Shown here: positions 33,263 to 43,582 of the stretch, in pieces
Position numbering within the stretch: the first letter of the stretch is position 1
Layout of the letters: each line of letters begins with the position of its first letter
From: Pseudooceanicola sediminis
GTDB taxonomy: Bacteria; Pseudomonadota; Alphaproteobacteria; Rhodobacterales; Rhodobacteraceae
Assembly (NCBI RefSeq): GCF_003575965.1
Contig: NZ_QWJJ01000019.1
Span: forward strand, 1-64,000
DNA: 64,000 bases
Direction: 5' to 3'
Notes under the pieces: generated by a model
Database searches by the model: none
Told to the model about the DNA's origin: nothing
The model's input: only the letters and a program-made list of their open reading frames with translations
Position numbers and translations under genes: made by a program

Positions 33263-35790
33263 GGGGCATTCTCCTCAAATAGAATGTCCTTCGGCGCGCG
33301 ATCACCATTTACTGCGTCGAGTTCGGCACTCGTCAGGAAGTCTTCAGCTTGCCGCCCCAGAACATCTGCGGCGGCCACGACGACGTGCGCCCAAGTCGAC
33401 CGATTGGCGAAGAGCATGCCGTTCGTATCGAGTGTGCCACCGCGCCCGCAGAACCCGAGGAATCTGGAGGTCCGGGCACCGGTATCGAGGGGGCGGACGA
33501 CACCGCAGAACGGCTCTGGCCTCGTATGGGAAATGAAGACTCGCGCCTTTACGGAAGGTGGAAACAGCTTGTCGACAACGGCCTTCGAGGCTGTGTATTC
33601 CTCTTCGCGGCCGTCGCGCGGCAGGCGGAACCGCCCCGGCTCGAGCAACAGGATAACGCGGTGCCTCACGCCACGTTCAGCGAGACGAACGGAGGCTCCG
33701 AGGGCCTCTCCAAGCTGGTAGGCGCCCACCGCGACAAGAAGCAGTTCGGGCGCCTCCTCACCGAGATCACGAAGACAGACCGCACCGTCGTTCAGCGCCA
33801 TTCTCGCCAGTTCGGGAGAAAGCCGGGCCGCCACCTCGCGCTTGGGAATGACCATCGTCCAGATTGCACCTCGGGAACGGAAGACCGCGTCGAGGCAGGC
33901 TATTGCACTGTTCCAATCGACAGGGAAGACGACGCGGGAAAGATCGGACATCTCGCCCCACATCGTTTCAGCCACCGTCGTATCCTGGTGCGACAACTCG
34001 TTTTTTCCGTTCTCCCAGGCGTGGGACGTCGCGATCAGGGGCACGCCCAACCAATAGGGCTTGCGCCCCGCATCGATCATGTGCCGCGTGAAGATCAAGT
34101 CCTGGCGGAGCGCTCCAAGCATCTTTGTCGCGAATGCTTCGTAGGACACCGCGACGTTCAGACCACCCTTGTTCGCGAGGACAGAGCAAATTACCGCTTC
34201 CTCGTTGAGAGCGGTGACGACGGAGCCGCTGAGCGACTCCGCCAGTCCCGGCTCGGGCTCGGTCACGCGGTGCTTGAGTTGGTCGAGAGTCGCGTTCATC
34301 CGGTTGCTCCGCATCTCGTCGGGGTTGCCAACACGGACGCGAAGACGCGGATTTGCCATGACGATGGAATGAAAGTGCTGGTCAATCCCAGCCATCGGAG
34401 ATGCCCGTTCGTCTTCCTCAGAAGCTGTCCAGGGTGGTTCCGGCAAGTCGGCTGCAACCGGTTGGCGCGAGATCAGTGGATGATCGCGCTCCTTCGTGCG
34501 TCCGGCCGCCGAATGATTGTTCAGTTGCCGAGCAGCGGTCGCCAGTTCGTCCGCGGGCACCCAGAGTTTCCTTGCGCCATCGTTGAATGATCGACGTGCG
34601 GCAGCATCGTTCCGCGGGTTCCCATCAAGGGGCAGATTGTGCGCTCGGTTCGTGCCGGCGCCAGGAAAGCCGAAGCCTTTGATCGTCTCGGCGATGCCGT
34701 AGTGCAGTGGGACAGGATAAGTTTGCTCGCCCTGCAGGGCCGCCGCAGCGCAGGCGCCGAGTCGCTCTTCCATCTCCAGGATCGCCCAGGCAAAGGCGGC
34801 AGGATCCCGGCCATCCAAGTCAATTGGGTCAAAGCCGTTCAGGCGAAGATGGCGACGGAACCATTCGACTCCCCCGACCTGAGCCATGGTGGTACGCTGG
34901 TCGATCCGCCGTCCATTCGCGATCATGATCGGGGTGACCAGTCCTGTGTCGTCCGCTCTCCACCAGCGCGGCACCCAGTCGCTGCCACGCTGTTCCTCGA
35001 ACGCGCCATCGCTCAAGAATGCGACCAGGCGCTCGCCGGGCTCTGGCATGTGCCCATAGAGAAGCCCGGCAAAACCGAGATATCCACCCTCGATGAGCCC
35101 GCCCGCTGTATGTGGATTGACATGGCTTCCCAACGGCGACGACGGTCGCCCTCCGGCGTCGATCTCATAGGAGTAGAAATCCCGAACAAATCCGGTCAGC
35201 CCCTGGTCGGAGAAGGCGTACCGCTCCGACTGCGCTGGCGACATGTTATCGACGATAAGGTTCACCGCATCGATCGCAGCGACGCAATGCCCCTGACCCA
35301 TCAACCAAGACCGCGTCGTGCCACTGAGCGCATTGGCTGCGAGATAGCCAACATAAGCGGGGACCATATTGAGTGATCCCCCGGTGTGACCGTCGGGGTT
35401 CGGCTTGAAATCCTCGGACCGGAGGGCCTGTCCGTCGGTGCGGACGGTGCACGCATAGGTCATGTGCACAACAAGCCACATCGCGGCGTTTGTGACCTGA
35501 TCCGCTGCCCTGAGAATGGCGTAGCCCGCAGCCTTGTCGGGGATGGCCCCACGCTGGTGAAGCGCATCCACCATATCGTGAACGCGCACCTGAGTCAGGT
35601 CGTCGTGGGCCAGCGCCCCGGCACCGCCCGCCCAATCGGCGAAACTGCGATCATGGTCGCGGTAAAGTGCTGCCCGGTTGCGCTGTCGGTGTCGTTCAGG
35701 ACTCGGCAAGGTTATGCCGCTATTGGCCGGTGGCGGCATGTCGGCACCCATTTCGCGTCGGTCGCGCGATGACCCAACTGGGCTCGTCAT
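33259..35790 (-). CDS. Divergent phosphoketolase-superfamily enzyme
   Basis: An 843-residue thiamine-diphosphate enzyme of the xylulose-5-P/fructose-6-P phosphoketolase superfamily. Features line up in order: [14 protein letters not shown] (canonical GPGHGG), [19 protein letters not shown], the cofactor region [13 protein letters not shown] with following [13 protein letters not shown], and the active-site histidine segment NELSHQD. Several positions differ from classical phosphoketolases, so the substrate may differ. Homologues are sometimes misnamed xylulose-5-phosphate 3-epimerase. The likely product is acetyl phosphate, matching the ack/pta genes at 50.8-53.0 kb. It overlaps the Cu-ATPase by 4 bases. 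Confidence 0.82.
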   Translation of the reverse strand: MTSPVGSSRDRREMGADMPPPANSGITLPSPERHRQRNRAALYRDHDRSFADWAGGAGALAHDDLTQVRVHDMVDALHQRGAIPDKAAGYAILRAADQVTNAAMWLVVHMTYACTVRTDGQALRSEDFKPNPDGHTGGSLNMVPAYVGYLAANALSGTTRSWLMGQGHCVAAIDAVNLIVDNMSPAQSERYAFSDQGLTGFVRDFYSYEIDAGGRPSSPLGSHVNPHTAGGLIEGGYLGFAGLLYGHMPEPGERLVAFLSDGAFEEQRGSDWVPRWWRADDTGLVTPIMIANGRRIDQRTTMAQVGGVEWFRRHLRLNGFDPIDLDGRDPAAFAWAILEMEERLGACAAAALQGEQTYPVPLHYGIAETIKGFGFPGAGTNRAHNLPLDGNPRNDAAARRSFNDGARKLWVPADELATAARQLNNHSAAGRTKERDHPLISRQPVAADLPEPPWTASEEDERASPMAGIDQHFHSIVMANPRLRVRVGNPDEMRSNRMNATLDQLKHRVTEPEPGLAESLSGSVVTALNEEAVICSVLANKGGLNVAVSYEAFATKMLGALRQDLIFTRHMIDAGRKPYWLGVPLIATSHAWENGKNELSHQDTTVAETMWGEMSDLSRVVFPVDWNSAIACLDAVFRSRGAIWTMVIPKREVAARLSPELARMALNDGAVCLRDLGEEAPELLLVAVGAYQLGEALGASVRLAERGVRHRVILLLEPGRFRLPRDGREEEYTASKAVVDKLFPPSVKARVFISHTRPEPFCGVVRPLDTGARTSRFLGFCGRGGTLDTNGMLFANRSTWAHVVVAAADVLGRQAEDFLTSAELDAVNGDRAPKDILFEENAP

Positions 35791-38135
35791 ATTTTCACCC
35801 CGCGCAATCGCAGCGAATTGAGCACCACCGAGATCGACGAGGCGCTCATGGCGAAAGCGGCAAACATCGGGCTGATCAGGATGCCGAAGAAGGGAAACAG
35901 AACCCCCGCCGCGACCGGTACGCCGGAGGCGTTGTAGATCAGGGCGAAGAAGAGATTCTGGCGAATGTTGCGCATGGTCGCGCGCGCGAGCCGCCGCGCG
36001 CGCACGATGCCGTCCAGGTTTCCCTTCACCAGAGTGATGCCGGCGCTTTCGATGGCGACATCGGCGCCGGTGCCCATCGCGATCCCGACATCCGCCTGTG
36101 CCAACGCCGGCGCGTCGTTCACGCCGTCCCCGGCCATCGCGACCTTGCGGCCTGCCTCTTGCAGCTCCCTGATGATGCGGGCCTTGTCCTCGGGTAGAAC
36201 GTCGGCCCGGATCTCGTCGATGCCGAGCCGCGATCCGATCGCCTTTGCCGTGCGTTCATTGTCGCCTGTGGCCATGATGACGCGGAAACCAAGCTCGTGC
36301 AGGTCCTTGATCGCCGCAGGGGTGGTCTCCTTGACCGGGTCTGCGACGCTGACCAGGCCGGCGATCTCGCCTTCGACCACCACGAACATGACCGTCTCGC
36401 CTTCGTCGCGGCGGGCATTTGCCTTGGTGGTCAGGTCGCCCGCCTCGAGCCCCAGATCGCGGATCATCGCGAGGTTGCCAAGTGCGACCGCCTGTCCGTC
36501 AACGGTTCCCTTGACCCCCTTGCCAGTGACGGCCTCGAATTCTTTCGCATCGGCCATCTTCACCCCGCGCTCTTCCGCACCCCGAACGATGGCTTCGGCA
36601 AGCGGATGCTCGGACCCGCGTTCTAGCGAGGCGGCAAGGCGCAGGACTTCCGGCTCGGCATGGCCCGTCTCGGGCAGGACGGCGACAAGCTTCGGTTTGC
36701 CCTCGGTCAAGGTACCGGTCTTGTCGACAATGAGGGTGTCGATCTTCTCGAACCGCTCCAGCGCCTCGGCGTTCTTGATGAGTACCCCGGCCTGTGCGCC
36801 GCGGCCTGTGGCTGTCATGATCGACATGGGCGTGGCCAGGCCCAATGCACAAGGGCAGGCGATGATCAACACCGCGACGGCGGCAATCAACGCATAGGAC
36901 AAGGCCGGTGCCGGTCCCCAGACGGCCCAGGCAATGAAGGACAGAATGGCGATACCGATCACCGCCGGGACGAAAAATCCGGCGACCTGGTCGGCGTATT
37001 TCTGGATCGGCGCGCGGCTGCGTTGTGCGTTCGCCACCATTTCGACGATCTGCGACAGCATCGTGTCGGCGCCAACGCGGGTCGCTTCCATCATCAGACT
37101 GCCGGTTCCGTTGATCGTGGCCCCGGTCACGGGATCGCCTTCGGTCTTCTCGACCGGAACGGGCTCTCCCGAGATCATGCTTTCATCGACCGAGGACCGG
37201 CCATCGACCACGATGCCGTCCACCGGCACCTTGTCACCTGGCCGCACGCGCAACCGGTCGCCCACCTGAACCTCTTCGAGCGCGATTTCCTCTTCCGTCC
37301 CGTCGGGCCGGATCACGCGGGCGGTCTTGGCCGCCATGTCAAGAAGCGCGCGGATCGCCTTGCCCGTGCCCTCGCGAGCGCGGAGCTCCATCACCTGGCC
37401 GAGCAGCACAAGCGTCACGATCACGGCGGCCGCCTCGAAATAGACGCCGACATGCCCCTCGGGGTCGCGGAAACCGTCCGGAAAGATGCCTGGCGCGAAC
37501 ACGGCGACGACGCTGAAAAGCCAGGCCGCCATCACGCCCATGCCAATCAGCGAGAACATGTTGAGGTTCAACGTGCGGAACGAATTCCAACCGCGGACGA
37601 GGAACGGCCATCCGCACCAGAGGACGACGGGCGTGCCGAGCACCAGTTCGATCCATAGCGTCGTGCGTTCGCCGAAGATGTCCCGCACTCCAGGGAAACC
37701 CAGATAGGGGCCCATGGTCAGAACGAGAAGCGGGATCGTTAGTACAGTGCCAACCCAGAAGCGCCGCGTGAAATCGACCAGCTCCGGATTCGGGCCTTCC
37801 GCAGCCATCGCGGCCGATTCCAGTTCAAGCCCCATGCCGCAGATCGGGCACGAGCCGGGATGCGTCTGACGGACCTGTGGGTGCATCGGGCAGGTATAGA
37901 CGGCGCCATCATATCCTGCCGGAATCTCATCGTATTTGGCATCAGTGATGGTCGGATGTCCGTGCGCGCCATGGGCGTGGTGATCGTGCCCGGAATGGGT
38001 GCCGAGTTCCGACTCGGGAACCAGATGCATCCCGCATTTTGGGCAATCGCCGGGACTGTCCTGCCGCACCTCGGGGTGCATCGGGCAGACATAGGTGGTG
38101 CAGTCGAGTGCGGACTGGTGAGCGTGGTCGTTCAT
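35787..38135 (-). CDS. copA: Cu+-exporting P-type ATPase (CopA type)
   Basis: A 782-residue P1B-1 ATPase. Instead of a classical MxCxxC domain the N-terminus has two CPMHP...CPxCGM metal-binding modules (~15-45 and ~80-105) with a His-rich linker. The core is complete: CPCALG transport motif (~425), phosphorylated DKTGT (~470), hinge [10 protein letters not shown], and the last helices with YN and MSASS residues typical of Cu+. It overlaps the prs gene upstream and the phosphoketolase gene downstream by 4 bases each. It also has its own CueR-type promoter inside prs, so it can be induced by copper independently. Confidence 0.95.
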   Translation of the reverse strand: MNDHAHQSALDCTTYVCPMHPEVRQDSPGDCPKCGMHLVPESELGTHSGHDHHAHGAHGHPTITDAKYDEIPAGYDGAVYTCPMHPQVRQTHPGSCPICGMGLELESAAMAAEGPNPELVDFTRRFWVGTVLTIPLLVLTMGPYLGFPGVRDIFGERTTLWIELVLGTPVVLWCGWPFLVRGWNSFRTLNLNMFSLIGMGVMAAWLFSVVAVFAPGIFPDGFRDPEGHVGVYFEAAAVIVTLVLLGQVMELRAREGTGKAIRALLDMAAKTARVIRPDGTEEEIALEEVQVGDRLRVRPGDKVPVDGIVVDGRSSVDESMISGEPVPVEKTEGDPVTGATINGTGSLMMEATRVGADTMLSQIVEMVANAQRSRAPIQKYADQVAGFFVPAVIGIAILSFIAWAVWGPAPALSYALIAAVAVLIIACPCALGLATPMSIMTATGRGAQAGVLIKNAEALERFEKIDTLIVDKTGTLTEGKPKLVAVLPETGHAEPEVLRLAASLERGSEHPLAEAIVRGAEERGVKMADAKEFEAVTGKGVKGTVDGQAVALGNLAMIRDLGLEAGDLTTKANARRDEGETVMFVVVEGEIAGLVSVADPVKETTPAAIKDLHELGFRVIMATGDNERTAKAIGSRLGIDEIRADVLPEDKARIIRELQEAGRKVAMAGDGVNDAPALAQADVGIAMGTGADVAIESAGITLVKGNLDGIVRARRLARATMRNIRQNLFFALIYNASGVPVAAGVLFPFFGILISPMFAAFAMSASSISVVLNSLRLRGVKI

Positions 38136-39079
38136 TTGGAATTCCTCTCGGAGCGAGTCGGGGTCAACCTAGTCCTTCCACTTACTGGAAGGTCAAGGCC
38201 TGACACAGCTGACCGAACCGCCTTGGCAAGCACACCGGCGGTTCCGATCACATTGGAGGGGTGCGGTATGGTATCGGTGGTGACAATCCGTGCGGCACCG
38301 GCGGACATGATGACATCATGTGCCCCTTCCGCAAAGACCGCGTGGATAGCCAGACAGACCGGCGATCCGGTTCCGGCTGCAAGCAATCGCTCGACGGCGC
38401 GCGCCATCGTCCTGCCGGAAGACGCAATGTCATCGAGTATCACCGGGGTGCCCTGGTGAAGCGTGGCGCTCTCTGGCACGCTGACATCAACCTGGAGATC
38501 GCCAGTCCTGATCTTTCGCAAGACCTCGTACGGTCGTGCGGCGAGCCGGGCCACTTCGGCAACCCATTGCTGGCTTTCGCTGTCAGGTCCCAGCAATACG
38601 GCATCCGGCAGATTTGTTCGAATCCAGTCGGCGAGAAGCGGGGCGGAAGCGACACGCACGGCCGGGATCGTGAAAACATCCTCCAGCCGCTCGATGCGGT
38701 GCAGATGGGGATCGACCGTCACCAGCCAGTCAAAACTCTCGGCGAGAAATCCGGCGAACAGCTTGGCGCTGACGGCCTGTCCGTCGCGAAAACGCCGGTC
38801 CTGCCGCATGTATCCCAGATAAGGCGCGATCAGCCCGACATTCCGGGCCCCCAGCTCTCGGGCCGTCTCCGCGGCAAAGCGCAGCGGCAGTGCTAGCCGA
38901 TCGGGATCGCGAAGCGTCGCGAGAACCGCGACATCGGCACCTTCCATATCGCCCGGCAAGGTAATCAGGCTTTCACCGTCGGGGAAGCGATGCCAGTCGA
39001 GCGCACGGAGATTGGCATCCAGCTCTGGCGCGAGGGATCGCGCGAGTGGCGTCATTTCTGGGAACGGGACAAGGATCAT
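38132..39079 (-). CDS. prs: Ribose-phosphate pyrophosphokinase (PRPP synthetase)
   Basis: A 315-residue PRPP synthetase homologue. [22 protein letters not shown] is the family's ATP/allosteric segment, DPHLHR the Mg/catalytic motif, and [13 protein letters not shown] the PRPP-binding loop, with SSGRT in place of the usual TGGT. The short divergent form resembles archaeal-type enzymes. The last ~30 residues are encoded over the CueR-type promoter of copA. ATGA overlaps on both sides place it between the AMP-phosphorylase-like gene and copA. It could run in reverse to make ATP from PRPP and AMP. Confidence 0.88.
   Translation of the reverse strand: MILVPFPEMTPLARSLAPELDANLRALDWHRFPDGESLITLPGDMEGADVAVLATLRDPDRLALPLRFAAETARELGARNVGLIAPYLGYMRQDRRFRDGQAVSAKLFAGFLAESFDWLVTVDPHLHRIERLEDVFTIPAVRVASAPLLADWIRTNLPDAVLLGPDSESQQWVAEVARLAARPYEVLRKIRTGDLQVDVSVPESATLHQGTPVILDDIASSGRTMARAVERLLAAGTGSPVCLAIHAVFAEGAHDVIMSAGAARIVTTDTIPHPSNVIGTAGVLAKAVRSAVSGLDLPVSGRTRLTPTRSERNSK
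38166..38196 (-). promoter_or_regulatory. CueR-type promoter of copA inside prs
   Basis: On the minus strand, TTGACC (38191-38196) and TAGGTT (38166-38171) are separated by exactly 19 bases, the distorted spacing used by MerR-family activators. The spacer region contains the dyad CCTTCCA-N5-TGGAAGG (38174-38192), the classic CueR half-sites. The promoter lies 31 bases before the copA start, within the 3' end of prs. No CueR gene is in the window. Confidence 0.85.
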
Positions 39080-40584
39080 GCCGTGTCCTCCGACAGTGTC
39101 AGCGCGCCAATATGGGCTTCGGCATAGACTCGTGCATAGGCGAGCTCGCCGGTCGTCTCGGCGTGGATCTCATAGAGCGGCTGTCCTTTTTCCACACCTT
39201 CCCCGACCCGCACCAGCAGACGAACTCCCGCCCGCTGCTGGCGCGGCGCGCCGGCAAGCTTTGCAATGCGGGCAATCAAACGGTTGTCGATGGCAGTGAG
39301 ATAACCGGACACACCGGCAGTCATCGCAATGCGCTGCGGCGCTTCCCCGGGTTCGTGGAACCCACCCTGCGCGGCGCAGATCGCCAAAAATTTAGCCTCT
39401 GCAGCGCCAGTGTCGAGCAAAGTCTCTGCCTGCGCCCTGCCCTCTCCACTCTCTGCACCCGGTGCTAGGTCGAGCAGCCGACCCGCGAGGTCCAGAGCAC
39501 GTTCGCGCAAATCCGTCGGCGCACCCGGCGCACGCCGCAGCACCGCCAACACATCCGCCGCCTCGAGTGCAGGGCCGATACCCCGCCCGACCGGTGCCGT
39601 TCCATCGCTTTCGTGAATCGCGACGCGAAGCCCAATGGCTTGACCCACCGAACTCAGGCGGGAACCTAGGGACGCCGCTGCCTGCGCCGACCGTACCTTG
39701 GCTGTCGGCCCGACCGGCATATCGATCAACACGTCGGTTGCACCGACCGCCGCCTTCTTTGACAGGACGCTGGCCACCAACTGTCCGGTGCTGTCAAAAT
39801 CCAGCGGCCGCTCAATGCGGATGAAGTGATCGTCGGCCGGGCTGAGGTTCAGTCCGCCGCCCCAGACCACGCATCCGCCTTCGGCTTCGACCACCTTGCG
39901 CAGCGCTGCAGCGTCCAGAGCCACCGGTGCCATGACTTCCATCGTATCAGCGGTCCCAGCAGGGGAAGTGATCGCCCGGCTCGACGTCTTGGGGATCAGA
40001 TGCCCGGCTGCGGCAACGATGGCTACGACAATCGGGGTTGTCCGGTTTCCCGGAAGGCCACCGACACAATGCTTGTCCAGGACGGCCTCGCTACCCCAGT
40101 CAAGCGTTTCGCCCGCAGCCTGCATTTCGCGGGTCAGCGCCACCGTCTCGCCCTCGTCAAGACGGTTTCCAGCGCTGGCAGTGATGAAGGCGGCGAGGTC
40201 GAGATCCGAGAGACGGTTGTCGAGCGTGTCGCGGATGATCGCGGCAAAATCCTCCCGTTTCAGCCGCCCGCCATAGGCCTTGGCCCGAATTGCGGACGAA
40301 GACACAGGCGGCTCGGGATGCGAGAAACGTGCCCGATCTCCGGCTTGCGCCTTGAGCGCCTCCCAAGCGGAGACCGACAGCGCGGCCTTTTCCACCGCGA
40401 GCCACTGGCCGCGCGCGACCACGTTCAGCGTTGCGATGATCCAGCGGTCGCGCAGGTCGACGCGAATTCGGGTCTCGGCGGCAAACCCTTCGGAACGACA
40501 GATGTGGCAATCTTCGTGCATGTAGACGACCGGCTGGCGGTAGGTGTCTATTCCGGAGGGGAGCATTGCGAGCGTATCGGTCAT
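39076..40584 (-). CDS. AMP-phosphorylase-like thymidine phosphorylase family enzyme
   Basis: A 502-residue enzyme with the length and N-terminal ~85-residue extra domain of archaeal AMP phosphorylase rather than the shorter bacterial DeoA. The phosphate/nucleoside-binding segment DKHCVGGLPGNRTT (~170-183) and the next block IPKTSSRAITSPAGTADTMEV match that family closely. AMP phosphorylase converts a nucleoside monophosphate plus phosphate to ribose 1,5-bisphosphate and base. It lies between a beta-CASP nuclease and PRPP synthetase in 4-base overlaps. The R15P isomerase of the archaeal pathway is absent here. Confidence 0.87.
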   Translation of the reverse strand: MTDTLAMLPSGIDTYRQPVVYMHEDCHICRSEGFAAETRIRVDLRDRWIIATLNVVARGQWLAVEKAALSVSAWEALKAQAGDRARFSHPEPPVSSSAIRAKAYGGRLKREDFAAIIRDTLDNRLSDLDLAAFITASAGNRLDEGETVALTREMQAAGETLDWGSEAVLDKHCVGGLPGNRTTPIVVAIVAAAGHLIPKTSSRAITSPAGTADTMEVMAPVALDAAALRKVVEAEGGCVVWGGGLNLSPADDHFIRIERPLDFDSTGQLVASVLSKKAAVGATDVLIDMPVGPTAKVRSAQAAASLGSRLSSVGQAIGLRVAIHESDGTAPVGRGIGPALEAADVLAVLRRAPGAPTDLRERALDLAGRLLDLAPGAESGEGRAQAETLLDTGAAEAKFLAICAAQGGFHEPGEAPQRIAMTAGVSGYLTAIDNRLIARIAKLAGAPRQQRAGVRLLVRVGEGVEKGQPLYEIHAETTGELAYARVYAEAHIGALTLSEDTA

Positions 40585-41963
40585 CGCGGGCGGTCCAGAT
40601 ACACGGTTTCCAGATGCTCGGGCGCGCGGGCCGGTCGTCCGAGTTCATGGTCGATGCGGAAGCGCAGGGTGTCGGATGCCGAAGGCTCGCCATGGGTCAC
40701 GTAAGTCATGCGCGGCACCGGACCGGCTGACATCCAGCGCAGGATCTCTTCGGCGTCGGCATGGCCCGAAAAAGACTGAAGCTGCACGACCTCGGCCTCG
40801 ATGGGAAAATCCCGCCCGAACATGCGCAACTTCCGCGCGCCTTCCGCCAAAGCGGCGCCGCGCGTGCCGCCCGCCTGAAAGCCTGACAGGAGGATCGCAT
40901 TGCGCCGGTCGCCTCCGAAACTGGCCAGATGATGCAGGATGCGTCCGCCGGTCAGCATGCCACTTGCCGAGATGATGATCATCGGCCCGGCTCTGGTGTT
41001 GAGCTCTTTCGACTGCGCTACCGTGTTCACCCGCTTGGCCAGTTGGAACATCGCCACGCATTCCTCGCGGCTGACATGATGCTCGTCATGATGCCGGTGG
41101 TAGATCTCGGTGGCGTCGACCGACATTGGGCTGTTGAGAAAGACCGGGACATATGGAATCTCGCCCCTCTCGATCAGCCGCGAGATATGCAGCATCAACC
41201 CCTGGGCACGGCCGACAGCGAAAGACGGGATCAATACCGTTCCGCCCCTGGCGAAGACCCGTTTCAGGACCGGCGCCAGTTCCGCCTCCGGGTCGATGCC
41301 GGGATGGACGCGGTTGCCGTAGGTGGATTCGCAGACAAGAACGTCGGCACCGGCAAAGGGCTTTGGCGGACGCATCAACGGGTCCGGGTCGTGCCCCAGA
41401 TCGCCGCTGAAATGGATGACCTTTCCGCCGAACTCAATCCGGATCTGTGCCGCGCCCAGAAGGTGCCCCGCCGGAATGAAGGTCGCGGTGATATCGTCGC
41501 CCAGATCGACCCTTTGCCCGAAATCCACGGTTTCGAACCGATCGAGCGCCGCCTCGGCGTCCTTCAGCGTGTAGAGTGGTTTCGGGTTCTTGTGTTTGGA
41601 GAACCCCCGGCGCGCGGCATAGCGCGCTTCCTCTTCCTGGATGTGGCCGCTGTCCGGCAGGATCAGTCCGCAAAGCTCGGCCGTGGCACTGGTGCAGATG
41701 ACGCGGCCACGATAGCCCGCCCGGATCAGCGCAGGAAGATAGCCGGAATGATCCAGATGCGCATGCGTAAGCAACACGGTGTCGATGGTGGACGGCCGAA
41801 CCGGGAACGGTTTCCGGTTTCGCGCGCGCAGTTGCTTGAAGCCCTGGAACAGGCCGCAGTCGACCAGAATGCGCCGCCGACCGATTTCCAAAAGGTAGCG
41901 CGATCCGGTGACAGTTCCGGCGGCTCCGAGAAACCGCAGCGAGGGACGGTTGGAGCGTGTCAT
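40581..41963 (-). CDS. Metallo-beta-lactamase/beta-CASP RNase-like protein
   Basis: A 460-residue hydrolase. ATG 41963 has GGGAGGG upstream. The metal motif HAHLDH is at 67-72, followed by the beta-CASP domain (FAVGRAQGLMLHI, then NSPMSVDATEIY) and the RNA-specificity C-terminal motif SFSGHADAEEILRW with final THGEP. Related proteins are RNA exo/endonucleases of the CPSF/YSH1 type. As first enzyme of the operon it may supply nucleotides to the AMP-phosphorylase-like enzyme whose gene it overlaps by 4 bases. Confidence 0.9.
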   Translation of the reverse strand: MTRSNRPSLRFLGAAGTVTGSRYLLEIGRRRILVDCGLFQGFKQLRARNRKPFPVRPSTIDTVLLTHAHLDHSGYLPALIRAGYRGRVICTSATAELCGLILPDSGHIQEEEARYAARRGFSKHKNPKPLYTLKDAEAALDRFETVDFGQRVDLGDDITATFIPAGHLLGAAQIRIEFGGKVIHFSGDLGHDPDPLMRPPKPFAGADVLVCESTYGNRVHPGIDPEAELAPVLKRVFARGGTVLIPSFAVGRAQGLMLHISRLIERGEIPYVPVFLNSPMSVDATEIYHRHHDEHHVSREECVAMFQLAKRVNTVAQSKELNTRAGPMIIISASGMLTGGRILHHLASFGGDRRNAILLSGFQAGGTRGAALAEGARKLRMFGRDFPIEAEVVQLQSFSGHADAEEILRWMSAGPVPRMTYVTHGEPSASDTLRFRIDHELGRPARAPEHLETVYLDRPR

Positions 41964-42009
41964 GCTACCCTCCCGCGGTTGGCGATGGCGTTGAACAGGC
42001 CACCGAAGA

Positions 42010-42324
42010 TCAGGGCACATACCAGCCGTAGAGGAAGGTCTCGATAAGGCCGATGACGAACCCTGCGGGCGTCAGCCAGACGAACCCGGGCAGCAGACCT
42101 GCCCAGGTCTCATACATTGCATAGCCGGGAAATATCAGGTCGAACGCTACGCAGATCAGGAAGGTCAGGGCCAGGAACAGGCTCAGCGCCCAGCCGAAGG
42201 CCATCAGCGGGATGCGTACCGCCCCTTCTGGACCGGACTTCCCCATCACGCAGTCCCCACAGGTGAAACGAAGCGCCACGAATAGAATCGCTGCGAGGAC
42301 GGCAAAATAGATGATTGCGGTCAT
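42010..42324 (-). CDS. DUF5676 small membrane protein, first copy
   Basis: A 104-residue protein with three to four membrane helices. The C-terminal half (FGWALSLFLALTFLICVAFDLIFPGYAMYETWAGLLPGFVWLTPAGFVIGLIETFLYGWYV) matches DUF5676 and the paralogue at 54988-55257. The start at 42324 has AAGGAGAA. A GDC cysteine pair (RFTCGDCVMG) in a loop may bind metal. It lies 47 bases before the RNase gene and likely heads that operon. A degenerate sigma site, TGTCAGG-N15-GCGTC, lies at 42358-42384. Confidence 0.8.
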   Translation of the reverse strand: MTAIIYFAVLAAILFVALRFTCGDCVMGKSGPEGAVRIPLMAFGWALSLFLALTFLICVAFDLIFPGYAMYETWAGLLPGFVWLTPAGFVIGLIETFLYGWYVP

Positions 42325-42595
42325 GACAATTCTCCTTGATGTGTTCCATGGCCTTTCGACGCCTCCCGATCTGATGTCCTGACAATTCGCCAGCAAAGGC
42401 CGTGCGACCGCCCTGCCCCAACCATTCGTTCGGTTCCCCGGCAAGCCCTATCAGGCTTGGTCTCAAACGGCGTCGAGGATTGCTTGTAGCCGACCTATGG
42501 CGGGCATTTGATCCGCCATGGCTTCGAATTCCTTGGCTGCCGGCGCCCGTTTTCTGATGTTGCCAAACTGGGGAAGTGTCCGGGAAGCATCGCGC

Positions 42596-42766
42596 TTAAC
42601 TCCGCCCGCAGCAGCAACCGCCCGCTCTTCGCTGCTTCTGCGGGGTCGGCTGATTGTCTGGCGACTCATAGGGTGTCGCTTCCACCGCCTCCCGATCGCT
42701 TCCGCAGCAACCGACACCTCCTGCTTGGGCTTCAAGGTCGGTTCGGGTGTGTTTCTCAGGTTCCAT
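42596..42766 (-). CDS. Small CC(C)G cysteine peptide, first copy
   Basis: A 56-residue soluble peptide with TTGGAGGC upstream. It has two cysteine clusters, GVGCCGSDRE near residue 19 and GGCCCGRS at the C-terminus, joined by a polar linker rich in Glu, Pro and Gln. The same layout recurs at 46805-46990. Clustered CC(C)G motifs would suit binding of soft metals such as Cu+, so a metallothionein-like or delivery role is inferred. An ECF-type promoter lies 34 bases upstream. Confidence 0.65.
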   Translation of the reverse strand: MEPEKHTRTDLEAQAGGVGCCGSDREAVEATPYESPDNQPTPQKQRRAGGCCCGRS

Positions 42767-42799
42767 CCTTGCCTCCAATGCTTTGGGTTTCAATCAGTA

Positions 42800-42825
42800 G
42801 ACGCCGGCCGAGAAAAAGCATTACA
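42800..42825 (-). promoter_or_regulatory. ECF-type promoter for the first CCG peptide
   Basis: The minus strand reads TGTAATG (RC of 42819-42825), 14 bases, then GCGTC (RC of 42800-42804), followed by TACTGATTGAAACC. It lies 34 bases from the peptide's ATG. The arrangement is identical in spacing to five other sites in this region. Confidence 0.7.
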
Positions 42826-42924
42826 GGACAAGGAACCGTCGGCGCGACGGACGGCGGGGACTGCCCGGACAAAGCGCGACATCGGATCCTGCTTGACCTG
42901 TCTTTTTTTGTCGCGGACACGTCA

Positions 42925-43542
42925 TTACCCAATCACCAGCTGCAGATCGACGCCCAACTCAAATGGCGGGATGTCAAGATTGCGTGGCGCCGGCCCTCGT
43001 CGGATTCTTCCCGAAGTGTCGTAATGAGACCCGTGGCAAGGGCAGAACCAGCCGCCGAAATCGCCTACCGCCGCACCGTCCTGACCCAGAGGTATGCATC
43101 CGAGATGCGTGCAGACGCCGATCACCACAAGCCATTCACCGGTTGCGTCCGCGGCCCGGTTCTCATCCAGTGCGGACTCTTGGGCTTCGTGGTTCGGGTT
43201 CTCGCGGCTGGTATCGACCGGATCGACAAGATCGTCGAGAGAAACGGTCTGCGCCGCAGCGATCGCTTGGGGCGAGCGGCGCCAGATGAAAACCGGACGT
43301 CCCTGCCATTTGACGGTAATGCGTTGACCCTCTTCCACCCCGGTGAGATCGACCCGGACCGTGGACGCACCGACGATATCGGCCGAGGGATTCATGGAGT
43401 TGATCAGTGGCCAGACCGCGGCGCCGGTTGCAACGGCTCCGGCGCTCGCGGTCGCATAGTAGAGGAAGTCGCGTCGTGCCGATGGGGCATAGGCTTGATG
43501 AAGTAAGACATCGGCGCTCGAAGGAGCATTTTGCTCTGTCAT
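42925..43542 (-). CDS. Rieske [2Fe-2S] protein (PetA-like)
   Basis: A 205-residue Rieske iron-sulfur protein. An N-terminal membrane anchor with a twin-arginine-like [23 protein letters not shown] precedes the cluster-binding motifs CTHLGC and CPCHGS, both complete. This is the layout of the cytochrome bc1 Rieske subunit, but no cytochrome b or c1 gene is nearby. It follows the CBS-BON gene by 40 bases and probably shares its ECF-type promoter, so it may be a stress-specific replacement subunit for bc1 (inference). Confidence 0.92.
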   Translation of the reverse strand: MTEQNAPSSADVLLHQAYAPSARRDFLYYATASAGAVATGAAVWPLINSMNPSADIVGASTVRVDLTGVEEGQRITVKWQGRPVFIWRRSPQAIAAAQTVSLDDLVDPVDTSRENPNHEAQESALDENRAADATGEWLVVIGVCTHLGCIPLGQDGAAVGDFGGWFCPCHGSHYDTSGRIRRGPAPRNLDIPPFELGVDLQLVIG

Positions 43543-43582
43543 ATCACGCTCCTGACCCTGAATTGCCGATCAATGGCCCGCA

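Noticed and set aside
42358-42384. TGTCAGG-N15-GCGTC upstream of the first DUF5676 gene
   Set aside because: The -35 differs at three positions and the spacer is 15, so it is recorded only as a possible degenerate site, not as a seventh promoter.
42463-42735. A 90-codon minus-strand frame overlapping the first CCG peptide
   Set aside because: It has no ribosome site and overlaps a peptide gene with a good one and a promoter; its unique 3' part lacks a start codon.
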